DNA from: Thiosocius teredinicola
GTDB lineage: Bacteria > Pseudomonadota > Gammaproteobacteria > Chromatiales > Chromatiaceae
Assembly (NCBI RefSeq): GCF_002009425.1
Contig: NZ_CP019936.1
Location: forward strand, 2,281,297 to 2,345,296
Length of the DNA: 64,000 nt
Direction: 5' to 3'
This document shows, one piece after another, positions 24,233-32,294 of the stretch. Position 1 is the stretch's first letter. Every line of letters starts with the position of its first letter. Both the position numbers and the translations under genes were made by a program. The notes below the pieces were generated by a model that saw nothing but the letters and a program-made list of their open reading frames with translations, did no database searches and had not been told where the DNA came from.

Positions 24233-25951
24233 ATGGAAGAGAACACTTTCGAGATCGGTCTCGTAGGTGCAGGGGCCGTGTCTGCCGGTGCGTACACCGC
24301 AGGCGTTATCGATTTCTTCGTGCAGGCGCTCGATGCCTGGTATGCCGCAAAGCAGGCGGGCGATAACACCGTACCGAATCACGGCGTAAAGTTGTCTGCA
24401 TTTTCCGGCGCCTCAGCCGGGGGAATTACGGCGGCTTTGGCAGCCGGGTACCTGGGATCATCGCAGCCGGCGATGAAGAACAAAGACATCGCCGACCGGC
24501 ATGGTAGCGAGAACAAGCTGTTCGATGCCTGGGTCGACAAGATCGATATTGAACATCTGTTGAAGTCGCGCGACATCGGCGACGATTCCGCCAAGATCGT
24601 TTCTCTACTCGATTCGACCGTGCTGCGCGAGATTGCCGATGTCGGCCTGACGGTGACGCCGCGCGAACAGCGCCGCCCCTATGTAGCCGATGATTTTCAC
24701 CTGCTGCTGACGGTTACCAATCTGCGCGGCGTGCCGTACTCCATACCGCTGGCCGGCGCGTTCGATAGTAACCACGCGATGTTTCTGCATGCCGACTATG
24801 TGCATGTGTGCGTGAACGATAGCGGGGTTATCGGCGATTCGGATGTCACGCCGCTGGCGTGGAAGGACCTGGGTAAGAACAATGCCGCTACCGATTTGTT
24901 GAAGACCTCGGCCTTGGCCTCCGGCGCATTTCCAATCGGTCTGGTGCCGCGCAAGCTGTCGCTGACCCTCAACGAGCCGGGCAAAGCCGATTTCTACAGC
25001 AGTCGCAAGTGGCCCGTACCGCTCACTGGGGGTGGCAACGACGGCGATGTGAAATGTATATCTGCCGAGAGCATCCCGGTGAACTGGGGGACGCTGGATT
25101 CAAACTTCAACTACGAGTTTCTGTGCGTTGACGGCGGCGTGATGAATAACGAGCCGCTGGAACTGGCGCGCCGGATTCTCTCGGGGTCGTCCGGCCGCAA
25201 TGCCAGGGAAGGAGACCGGGCGGAAAAGGCGGTGGTCATGATCGATCCTTTCCCAAGCGAAGCGACCTTCCGTCCCGACTATGACTGCACCACGCCCGAC
25301 CTGGTCAAGCAGATCATGGCGCTGTTCAACGCGCTGAAAAACCAGACGCGATTCAAACCCGACGAACTGATGCTGGCCGCCCATCCACGTAACTACTCGC
25401 GCTTCATGGTGGCACCGAGCCGCGACAATGCACGCTATCCGATTGCGTGCGGGGCGCTGGGTGGGTTCGGCGGATTCCTCAAACGCGAATTCCGCGAGCA
25501 CGACTTCTTTCTCGGGCGGCGCAACGCGCAAAAGTTTCTCAAGGACCATTTCGTGCTGCTCGAGACCAATCCGCTGTTTGCCGATTGGGCCGACAACGAA
25601 GAGATGAAGCAGAAGTACTGCGTGCGCGATCGCACGACCGGCGATGCGGTAATGCGCGAAAGCCAGCGCCTGTTGCCGATCATCCCGTTGGTTGGCGACG
25701 CCTTGGAGCCTTGCGATCTGTTGCCTTGGCCCAACTACACCAAACGGGATGCCGAGAAACTGGAAGATCAGTTAGATGACCGGCTGAAGGTGGTACTCGA
25801 CGGCTTGGTGAGCCAATACTTCGCCACCAACAACGTGTTCTTCCGCCTCGGCGCGAAGTTTCTCGCCAGCCGCAAACGTCGCGATCTGCTGAAGTTTGCG
25901 TTGCAGACAGTGCAGGGTGAGATCGGTGCGATGGAGCTATCGGGCAACTGA
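24233..25951 (+). CDS. Patatin-like phospholipase family protein
   Basis: The 572-residue protein begins with a glycine-rich oxyanion region (GLVGAGAVSAGAYTAGVID) and has the nucleophile elbow GASAG with Ser61, plus the catalytic Asp in CVDGGVMNNEPLELA near residue 300, so the Ser-Asp dyad of patatin acyl hydrolases is intact. The usual GGG of the oxyanion hole is relaxed to VGAGAVSAG. It has a long C-terminal extension without transmembrane spans, and no signal peptide is seen, so it may be cytoplasmic. Patatin-like enzymes cleave membrane lipids; the substrate is unknown. The gene stands alone, with AAGGGGAG about ten bases before the ATG. Confidence 0.85.
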   Translation: MEENTFEIGLVGAGAVSAGAYTAGVIDFFVQALDAWYAAKQAGDNTVPNHGVKLSAFSGASAGGITAALAAGYLGSSQPAMKNKDIADRHGSENKLFDAWVDKIDIEHLLKSRDIGDDSAKIVSLLDSTVLREIADVGLTVTPREQRRPYVADDFHLLLTVTNLRGVPYSIPLAGAFDSNHAMFLHADYVHVCVNDSGVIGDSDVTPLAWKDLGKNNAATDLLKTSALASGAFPIGLVPRKLSLTLNEPGKADFYSSRKWPVPLTGGGNDGDVKCISAESIPVNWGTLDSNFNYEFLCVDGGVMNNEPLELARRILSGSSGRNAREGDRAEKAVVMIDPFPSEATFRPDYDCTTPDLVKQIMALFNALKNQTRFKPDELMLAAHPRNYSRFMVAPSRDNARYPIACGALGGFGGFLKREFREHDFFLGRRNAQKFLKDHFVLLETNPLFADWADNEEMKQKYCVRDRTTGDAVMRESQRLLPIIPLVGDALEPCDLLPWPNYTKRDAEKLEDQLDDRLKVVLDGLVSQYFATNNVFFRLGAKFLASRKRRDLLKFALQTVQGEIGAMELSGN

Positions 25952-26150
25952 CCGGATCTCGGCATCCGCTCTACACCCGTTCCCCCGAATCTGAACCCGG
26001 CCCGTCGAGGTCGGGTCTCTTCGAGCGGCCATCCGGCCATTCAACCTACTTCCAATTGATGGGCGCGACATAAAAACAGATAGTTATGGCGTGTTTCTAA
26101 ACTAAATTATCATTTCTAGGCCGGGCTGGACGAAAAATTTTCCATCCCGG

Positions 26151-26180
26151 TGATCCGAATTCCCGCGGCATCCGTATTTA
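26151..26180 (+). promoter_or_regulatory. Candidate ECF (RpoE/ChrR-type) promoter
   Basis: TGATCC at 26151-26156 matches the -35 element known for Rhodobacter RpoE-type ECF factors and is followed after 18 bp by TATTTA, a weak match to the TAAG-like -10. It sits 28 bp before the first gene of an operon that ends in an ECF sigma/ChrR pair, so autoregulation is plausible. Confidence 0.4.
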
Positions 26181-26207
26181 GCTGTAAACGCAGCAGGAGG
26201 CTGAATA

Positions 26208-27398
26208 ATGCCGCGGGGTGACGGTTACAAAATTGGGCACTATTGGGTGTTGGCCTTGGCGGTTGCGATAGGCGGCGCCGAGGCGGGTGAACCCTACACG
26301 CCGGATGATCCGCAGCAGGTGGTTGAGCGACTGCCTCGTCTACCCCTGGCGGTAGAGGCGCTCGGTCGACACAACAACAGCGTGACGCCCGACCGGTCGG
26401 GCGCGCTGACAAAGGCGCGACGTTTGATCGATCTGGGGCGTCGAACCGGTGATGCGCGCTATTTTGGATTGGCCGCTGGTGCATTAAAGCAGGCAACAAG
26501 CACTGCAGACCCATCGACCGCGGCATCGATCGCGCGGGCGGACCTGCAGCAGATGCAGCACGACTTCGATTCGGCCCTCGCGACGCTCGACCGAATCCTC
26601 GCCCGCCAACCCGCACATGGCCCGGCCCTGTTGATGAAGGCCGTGATCCATCAGGTTCGCGGCCAGAGCGATCAGGCGTTGGCGTTGTGCCGGCGCATTC
26701 CTTATCGGTACGGGCAGCTGGCAAAGGCCGGATGCCGGGCCGGTGCCAAGCGACAGACGGGTTTTGCCGCCGAAGGTTATCGCGAGCTGCGCGATGCCTT
26801 GACCATGGCGACCTCGCATGACCGACCGCTGCTCACTTGGTCATTGGCTTTGCTCGCAGAGCTGGCGGAGATCAATGGCGATGACGGCGCTGCGCAAGCG
26901 CTGTTGATGCAGGCCTTCGAGCGCGACCCTGACGATATTCGCACGCGCATCGCCTTGGCGGATCTCTTTCTGCGCAGCCAGCAGCCCGGCCGGGTCATGG
27001 AGATCACCGACATGGACGCGGCACCGCCTTTGCTGGTGCTCCGACGGGCCGTTGCCGCCAGACAGATCGACAGCGCCGAGGCGGAGGTACTGCAGCGCAA
27101 GGTGTCGGATTACTTCGAGGCGCTACACCTGCGCGGCGATACGTCACACCTGCGCGAAGCGGCGACGGCGGAACTGCTGCTGTTCGACAACCCGCAGCGT
27201 GCGCTGCAATTGGCGTTGCGCAATTGGCGTGAACAGCGCGAGTTTGCCGATACCCAGATCCTGTTGGCGGCCGCGTTGGCAAGCAAAGATGCTGCTGCGG
27301 TTCGTGAAACGCTGCACTGGCTTGCGCAGGTCGGCAATGTCGACGAACGCCTGGTGGACCTGCGTCGTCAGCTAACGCGCGGTGACCACGATGCCTAG
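26208..27398 (+). CDS. Secreted TPR-repeat protein
   Basis: The 396-residue protein has a hydrophobic export signal (HYWVLALAVAIGGAEA) followed by helical TPR-like units, for example TLDRILARQPAHGPALLMKA, LAELAEINGDDGAAQALLMQ and AFERDPDDIRTRIALADLFL. TPR proteins act as scaffolds; the partner is probably encoded in the same operon (HupE-like, PEP-CTERM and DUF4331 proteins). The ATG has AGGAGG seven bases upstream. It overlaps the next gene by 8 bp. Confidence 0.8.
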   Translation: MPRGDGYKIGHYWVLALAVAIGGAEAGEPYTPDDPQQVVERLPRLPLAVEALGRHNNSVTPDRSGALTKARRLIDLGRRTGDARYFGLAAGALKQATSTADPSTAASIARADLQQMQHDFDSALATLDRILARQPAHGPALLMKAVIHQVRGQSDQALALCRRIPYRYGQLAKAGCRAGAKRQTGFAAEGYRELRDALTMATSHDRPLLTWSLALLAELAEINGDDGAAQALLMQAFERDPDDIRTRIALADLFLRSQQPGRVMEITDMDAAPPLLVLRRAVAARQIDSAEAEVLQRKVSDYFEALHLRGDTSHLREAATAELLLFDNPQRALQLALRNWREQREFADTQILLAAALASKDAAAVRETLHWLAQVGNVDERLVDLRRQLTRGDHDA

Positions 27399-28539
27399 CG
27401 TGCCGGGCGGAAAGTTCTTTCATGTGCTCTGCGTGTTGTGTATCGCCTGTCTCGCTGGGCAATCTGCCGACGCGCACAAACCGAGCGACAGCTACCTTAC
27501 GCTTGACCTGACACAGGCAACGCCACAGCTGCGTTGGGATATCGCGTTGCGCGATCTGCAGACAGGTGTGGGGCTCGATGATGGCGACGGCCGACTGACC
27601 TGGCATGAGGTGGCCAGCCGGTCGGCAGACATCAGCGACTTTGCCGCTGCGCATCTGACGCTGCGCACGGCACACCGCGCATGCCGGCTGCTCGAGACGC
27701 GCCTGCAGCTTGCCGACCACGCCGACGGCGCATACGGCGTGCTGACCTCGGCGGTCGATTGTGCGGGTCGAGCCCCGGAACAACTTGAGTACCGTTTGCT
27801 GTCCGACATCGATCCGACGCACCGGGGATTGCTCAGAACCCTGACTTCCGCGGGAGAAAAGCTGACGGTGCTATCGCCGGACAACCCGTCGGTGACGTTC
27901 GGCGACGATCGCCTGCCGATACAGGACACGCCGTTCTTCAGCCGGGTGAACGACGGCATCCGGCATATCGCATCCGGATTCGACCATCTGCTGTTTTTGT
28001 GCACGCTGATGTTGCCGACCGTCCTGGTACGCAGCAACGGCCAATGGCGCGGCGTGGACGACTTTCGAGCAACGGCCTGGCGAGTGGCCGCCATCGTCAC
28101 GGCCTTCACAATCGCCCACTCGTTCACGCTCGCACTGACGGCGTTCGACATCATCAGCCTGCCGGGCCGCTGGGTGGAGTCGGCGATCGCGTTGACGGTC
28201 ATCGTTAGCGCGCTGCACAACCTGCGCCCGTTCCTACCGCTGCGGCCGGCCACGCTGGCATTCGCACTGGGGTTGATCCATGGCGTCGGCTTTGCCTCGG
28301 CCCTCGGCGACTCGGGCGCGGATACCTCGGGCCTGCTCGTGCACCTGTTCGGTTTCAATCTCGGTGTTGAACTGGGTCAGCTTGTTGTCGTGTCGGTGTT
28401 TCTGCCCATCGCGTTCTGGGTGCGGCACAGCGCGTTGTACCGGCGGCTGGGTTTGCAGACTGGCTCGGCCGCAATCGCCGCGATCGGCGCGGTGTGGCTC
28501 GTCGAACGCAGCTTCGATGTCGCGTTGATCACGCTATGA
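27391..28539 (+). CDS. HupE/UreJ-type membrane protein
   Basis: The product (382 residues from the ATG at 27391) has a signal peptide, a periplasmic region of about 160 residues, then six or seven hydrophobic spans with HupE/UreJ motifs: GFDHLLFLCTLML, TAFTIAHSFTLAL, LHNLRPF, GLIHGVGFASAL and FNLGVELGQL. HupE/UreJ members are metal, typically nickel, transporters or accessory proteins, but no hydrogenase or urease gene is near, so another metal or role is possible. It overlaps the TPR gene, and a GTG at 27382 is an alternative start. Confidence 0.8.
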   Translation: MPSVPGGKFFHVLCVLCIACLAGQSADAHKPSDSYLTLDLTQATPQLRWDIALRDLQTGVGLDDGDGRLTWHEVASRSADISDFAAAHLTLRTAHRACRLLETRLQLADHADGAYGVLTSAVDCAGRAPEQLEYRLLSDIDPTHRGLLRTLTSAGEKLTVLSPDNPSVTFGDDRLPIQDTPFFSRVNDGIRHIASGFDHLLFLCTLMLPTVLVRSNGQWRGVDDFRATAWRVAAIVTAFTIAHSFTLALTAFDIISLPGRWVESAIALTVIVSALHNLRPFLPLRPATLAFALGLIHGVGFASALGDSGADTSGLLVHLFGFNLGVELGQLVVVSVFLPIAFWVRHSALYRRLGLQTGSAAIAAIGAVWLVERSFDVALITL

Positions 28540-28624
28540 CGGTGACAACACACAGCAACGGCAACCGCGCCGCCACGCGAGAGCGGAGCAATTCAACAAA
28601 AGATCAAACAGAGGAATCACTGAC

Positions 28625-29170
28625 ATGAAATCACTCTCACTGAAACTACGCAGCAGCGGGCGACTGTTGATCCCGGCAAGTGTGCTGATCGCTTTGTCGC
28701 TGGACGCCCAGGCGCTGCAGATCAATGCGTTGGTCACCGACAACGGATCTTCGTTTCACTACGATGTTTCCGTCCTCAACGACGATCCGATCGACGACCT
28801 GTTGCTCGTATCGCTGGACGACGCGCCCTTGTCCGACCCACTGATCGGTTCGTCGCTGACCGCACCGGCCGGGTTTCTGGCCAGCTATGACCCCGGCCTG
28901 GGCATCGTCGACCTGTTGTCCGATACCGCCGGTTTCGTCGCGGGTCTGACTATCGGCCCGTTCAGCTTCGACAGCACTGCAGGACCTGGGCAGGCATTTA
29001 CCCGCTACACCGCACTCAACCTGAATGGCGATGTATTCGTCGGCAACGTGGTGTCGCGCGTGGTCGGCGCCGGTGAGGTGCCGGTTCCGGCCACTCTCGC
29101 CTTGTTGCTCGGCGGCCTCGGCATGCTGAGCTACAGCCATCTGAAATCAAAAACGGGGACGTCGGCATAG
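28625..29170 (+). CDS. PEP-CTERM-type exported protein
   Basis: The 181-residue protein has an export signal (LLIPASVLIALSLDAQA) and a C-terminal sorting signal: VPVPATLALLLGGLGML, then SYSHLKSK. That is the variant PEP-CTERM pattern cut by exosortase in exopolysaccharide-producing bacteria. The middle is strand-rich and acidic with no known domain. AGGA lies eight bases before the ATG. It follows the HupE-like gene by 85 bp and precedes the DUF4331 gene. No exosortase gene is in the window. Confidence 0.82.
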   Translation: MKSLSLKLRSSGRLLIPASVLIALSLDAQALQINALVTDNGSSFHYDVSVLNDDPIDDLLLVSLDDAPLSDPLIGSSLTAPAGFLASYDPGLGIVDLLSDTAGFVAGLTIGPFSFDSTAGPGQAFTRYTALNLNGDVFVGNVVSRVVGAGEVPVPATLALLLGGLGMLSYSHLKSKTGTSA

Positions 29171-29209
29171 CGCTGCCGGACGATCCAGAACAACAGAGGA
29201 GATAAACCC

Positions 29210-30721
29210 ATGAGCCTTCTACGCCATATCGTTGGCACGACCTTGAGCGCATCGATTGCGTTGTTGTCATCGCAGATCGCGGGTGCCGCGAGTCACAGCG
29301 ATGCCCCTTTGATCAAGCAGGATCCGCAGGCGAACCTGACCGATGTCTATGCCTTCATCGGCAGGCGCTATGACGACCCCACGCAGCAGGTGCTGAATGT
29401 CATCGCCAACGTGCGACCGTTCTCCGAGCCGGGCGATGGTGTGATCTACGATCGATTCGCCGACGATGCGCGGTACAGCATCCATATCGCCGATCCGACC
29501 ACCGGCGATACGGTGACGCGCTACGACTTCCAGTTCTCGTCGGTAACCGACGGCTACAAGCGTGACAATACGATTCTGGCCTACGGAACCGGCGATGAAA
29601 CAGGCCCGATCGATACCGTGGGCGGTGCCCGGCAGAACTATACGCAGACCTACCGCGTGACCAAGGTAAGCAATAGTCAATCGCAGGAGATCGCCAGTGG
29701 CCTGCTGACCCCGCCGCCGAATGTCGGCGCCAACACGACCCCGGACTACAACGACGAAGACGGCCGAGCGGTATCCGGCGCGCGTTTTCTGTCGGAACTC
29801 GACAGCTATACGCGCCAGACATTGTTCGGTACGTCGACGGGTGAGGCCGTGTTCGCCGGGCCGCGCGAAGACGGTTTTTATGCCGATACCCCGGCGATCT
29901 TCGATCTGCTCGACGGGCGCATCATCGACAACAATGGCGATCCGACTGATGGCCTCGGACAGGATGGCAACGGCGTCGATGGCTTCAAGGGCTTCAACGT
30001 GCTGACCTACGCCGTTCAGATTCCGCTGAGCGAGTTGCAACCCAAGCGATACACCGCGGCATTCGCCGACCTGCTCGGCCAGGCGTTGCCGGCGGCTGCC
30101 GATGCCACCGGCGTCGGCGTGTATGCGTCGGTCAGTCGCCAGCGCATCCGTATCCTCCGGTCGGATCGCAAGGCGGTCAACAGTGGGCCTTGGGTACAGG
30201 TCAATCGTATGGGCAATCCCTTGTTCAACGAGGTACTGGTATCGATCGCCGACAAGGACAATTTCAATCGGACGAGTCCGCAGAATGACGCCGCCCAGTT
30301 CGGCATCTATGCCGACTCTCCCGAACTGGCGACCCTGCTGAACCTGGTATTCGGCACCACGATCCAAGACTCAGGGCGCAGCGACCTGTCATTGGTGTTT
30401 CTGCCCGACGTGCTGCGTGTCGACACCACCACCGGGCCGGTCACACTGGCGGGCGATCCGCAGTTTCATCGACTCGGTTTCATCGGCGGCGATATCGCGG
30501 TATCCGATGAGGGCAGGGCAAAGTCGAGCGGCTGGCCGAACGGCAGACGGCTGGGCGATGATGTGGTCGATATTGCGCTGACCGCCTTGGCGAGCGGGCC
30601 GACATATGCCACACCAACGGTAGTGGGCGACAACATCGATACCAACGATCAGCTCTACAACCAGGTGTTTCCGTACGCGGCCACGCCGCATGCGGGTCCG
30701 ACGAACCGTAAAGACCCGTGA
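29210..30721 (+). CDS. DUF4331 family exported protein
   Basis: The 503-residue protein has a signal peptide ending near SQIAGAASHSDAPLIKQDP, the DUF4331 opening, then NLTDVYAFIGR and a repeated beta-rich core (GVIYDRFADDARYSIHIADP, FNVLTYAVQIPLSEL, GGDIAVSDEGR). DUF4331 proteins are secreted, of unknown function, and often sit beside ECF sigma factors and HupE/UreJ-like genes. GAGGAG lies about nine bases before the ATG. It probably belongs to the same transcript as the preceding exported proteins and the ECF pair that follows. Confidence 0.85.
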   Translation: MSLLRHIVGTTLSASIALLSSQIAGAASHSDAPLIKQDPQANLTDVYAFIGRRYDDPTQQVLNVIANVRPFSEPGDGVIYDRFADDARYSIHIADPTTGDTVTRYDFQFSSVTDGYKRDNTILAYGTGDETGPIDTVGGARQNYTQTYRVTKVSNSQSQEIASGLLTPPPNVGANTTPDYNDEDGRAVSGARFLSELDSYTRQTLFGTSTGEAVFAGPREDGFYADTPAIFDLLDGRIIDNNGDPTDGLGQDGNGVDGFKGFNVLTYAVQIPLSELQPKRYTAAFADLLGQALPAAADATGVGVYASVSRQRIRILRSDRKAVNSGPWVQVNRMGNPLFNEVLVSIADKDNFNRTSPQNDAAQFGIYADSPELATLLNLVFGTTIQDSGRSDLSLVFLPDVLRVDTTTGPVTLAGDPQFHRLGFIGGDIAVSDEGRAKSSGWPNGRRLGDDVVDIALTALASGPTYATPTVVGDNIDTNDQLYNQVFPYAATPHAGPTNRKDP

Positions 30722-30819
30722 TCTTCGGTGCCGGTGTGCATCTGCATGCCGGCGCCGGGATCACAGAGGATGCCGAGACATGCGTGGTCGACAATGGCCG
30801 GGCCAGGAAAACAAGACCC

Positions 30820-31416
30820 ATGACAAACGACACCACAGGACAGGCGCAGGTCGATCCCGGCGGGGAAACGCAAGGTGTGCCACCGGCTGTGCTTGCGCAA
30901 TGGTTGCAGTCGGTCGGCGCAGCGCGCGACGAAGACGCCTTCGAAAAACTGTTTCGTTACTTCTGCCCGAAATTGTTCAGCTACATGCGGCGCGGCGGGC
31001 TCAATGACGCGGCTGCCGAAGAACTGGTGCAGGATACAATGACGCGCGTCTGGCAGAAGGCGGGCATGTACGATGCAACCCTGGGTGCGCCCAGCACCTG
31101 GGTGTTCGCGATCGCACGCAACCTGCGGATCGATCAATTGAAGAAGTGCAGGGAGATTGCGCAACCTTTGGAAGAACTGCCCACGTTACTCGGAAGCACC
31201 GGCGACACCAGCGAGATCCGGATCGATGCGGTTAACATTGTCGGCCGACTGAAGGATCTGTCGACCGAGCAGTTTGCCGTGCTCGAGCTCGTTTATCTGG
31301 ACGGCTTGTCGCAAACCGAGATCAGTGACCGCCTGGCGGTTCCGTTGGGCACCGTGAAATCCCGTATCCGGCTCGGCTTCGAGCGGTTGCGAAAAGCTTT
31401 GCGTATCGAGTTATGA
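30820..31416 (+). CDS. ECF RNA polymerase sigma factor (RpoE/ECF11-like)
   Basis: The 198-residue protein has sigma region 2 (FEKLFRYFCPKLFSYMRR, EELVQDTMTRVWQKA and FAIARNLRIDQL) and region 4 (LSQTEISDRLAVPLGTVKS and RIRLGFERLRKAL). It is the last-but-one gene of the DUF4331 operon and overlaps the ChrR-like anti-sigma gene by ATGA, the layout of light or singlet-oxygen-responsive ECF11 pairs. I chose the ATG at 30820 because the conserved part begins there; the frame is open back to 30718. Confidence 0.9.
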   Translation: MTNDTTGQAQVDPGGETQGVPPAVLAQWLQSVGAARDEDAFEKLFRYFCPKLFSYMRRGGLNDAAAEELVQDTMTRVWQKAGMYDATLGAPSTWVFAIARNLRIDQLKKCREIAQPLEELPTLLGSTGDTSEIRIDAVNIVGRLKDLSTEQFAVLELVYLDGLSQTEISDRLAVPLGTVKSRIRLGFERLRKALRIEL

Positions 31417-32072
31417 CTATTCGCCATCATCCCAGTAGCGACACCCTCCTGGCCTATGCAGCGGGCACCCTGGCGCCGGCATTGGCGTTGGTGGTCGGCG
31501 AGCATCTTCGCCAGTGCAACCAGTGCACGCGAACCCATCTGTTCGATACCGCGGTCGGCGGCGCGCTGCTCGAGGCGCACGATGCGACGGCAGTGCCCGA
31601 TGAAGTGACCGAACGCTGTCTGCAGAAAACCAGGGAGCGGATCACGGCCATGCCGGCTGATACCCAGTCGCAGCGACAAGACTCCGGCGCCGACGCAGCA
31701 GCCACATCGGCCATACGGCGGCATGATTTCAACGACATCGCCTGGAAGCGCCTGTCGAACCGGGTCGAACAGTTTGTGGTCCCCGGTTTCAAACAAGGCC
31801 GGACCTGGGCGCGCCTTTTCCGTTTCCAGCCGGGTACCGTACTCCCCCGGCATCGTCATCAAGGCGACGAGTTCGTCGTCGTGTTGCAAGGCTCGTACCT
31901 GGATCGCTCGGCGCGGTTTGCGGTCGGCGATTTTGCCGAAAACGACCCGTCGGTGGTCCACGAACTGAGCGTGGACGGCGACGAACCGTGTGTGGCCCTG
32001 ATCGCCAGCAACGGCCTGATCAACCCGGAAAGCGCGCTGTACCGCGCGGCGTTCCGCTTCCTTGGGATCTGA
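31413..32072 (+). CDS. ChrR-type zinc/cupin anti-sigma factor
   Basis: The 219-residue protein has the N-terminal anti-sigma zinc motif H31-x3-C35-x2-C38 (GEHLRQCNQC) and a C-terminal cupin (PRHRHQGDEFVVVLQGSYLD, then AVGDFAENDPSVVHEL). In Rhodobacter, ChrR holds RpoE inactive until singlet oxygen or peroxide triggers release, and the cupin takes part in sensing. The same partner relation is expected here with the adjacent ECF factor. Both zinc-binding groups look intact. The ATG overlaps the sigma stop by 4 bp. Confidence 0.88.
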   Translation: MTIRHHPSSDTLLAYAAGTLAPALALVVGEHLRQCNQCTRTHLFDTAVGGALLEAHDATAVPDEVTERCLQKTRERITAMPADTQSQRQDSGADAAATSAIRRHDFNDIAWKRLSNRVEQFVVPGFKQGRTWARLFRFQPGTVLPRHRHQGDEFVVVLQGSYLDRSARFAVGDFAENDPSVVHELSVDGDEPCVALIASNGLINPESALYRAAFRFLGI

Positions 32073-32294
32073 TTCCAGAGCCGGGTTTTCCGCACGCCAA
32101 AATACGGTCACTTTGTCGGGTTAATTCCGGTTCAAATCGGCCGACAACCCTCCAAGCACGCCGGCCGGGAATTCCTATGGGAAGCAGAAGCTTCTTCGGC
32201 TCAAGCTTGGGGAGTTCCGGTCGCTTTTGCTTGTGGTCCGCGCGCGAAAATGCGAGCGACCTCACGACAAACACGCGAACCAGGATGACGACAT

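Noticed and set aside
27391-28539. A hydrogenase or urease cluster suggested by the HupE/UreJ-like gene
   Set aside because: No hydrogenase, urease or nickel-maturation gene is present.
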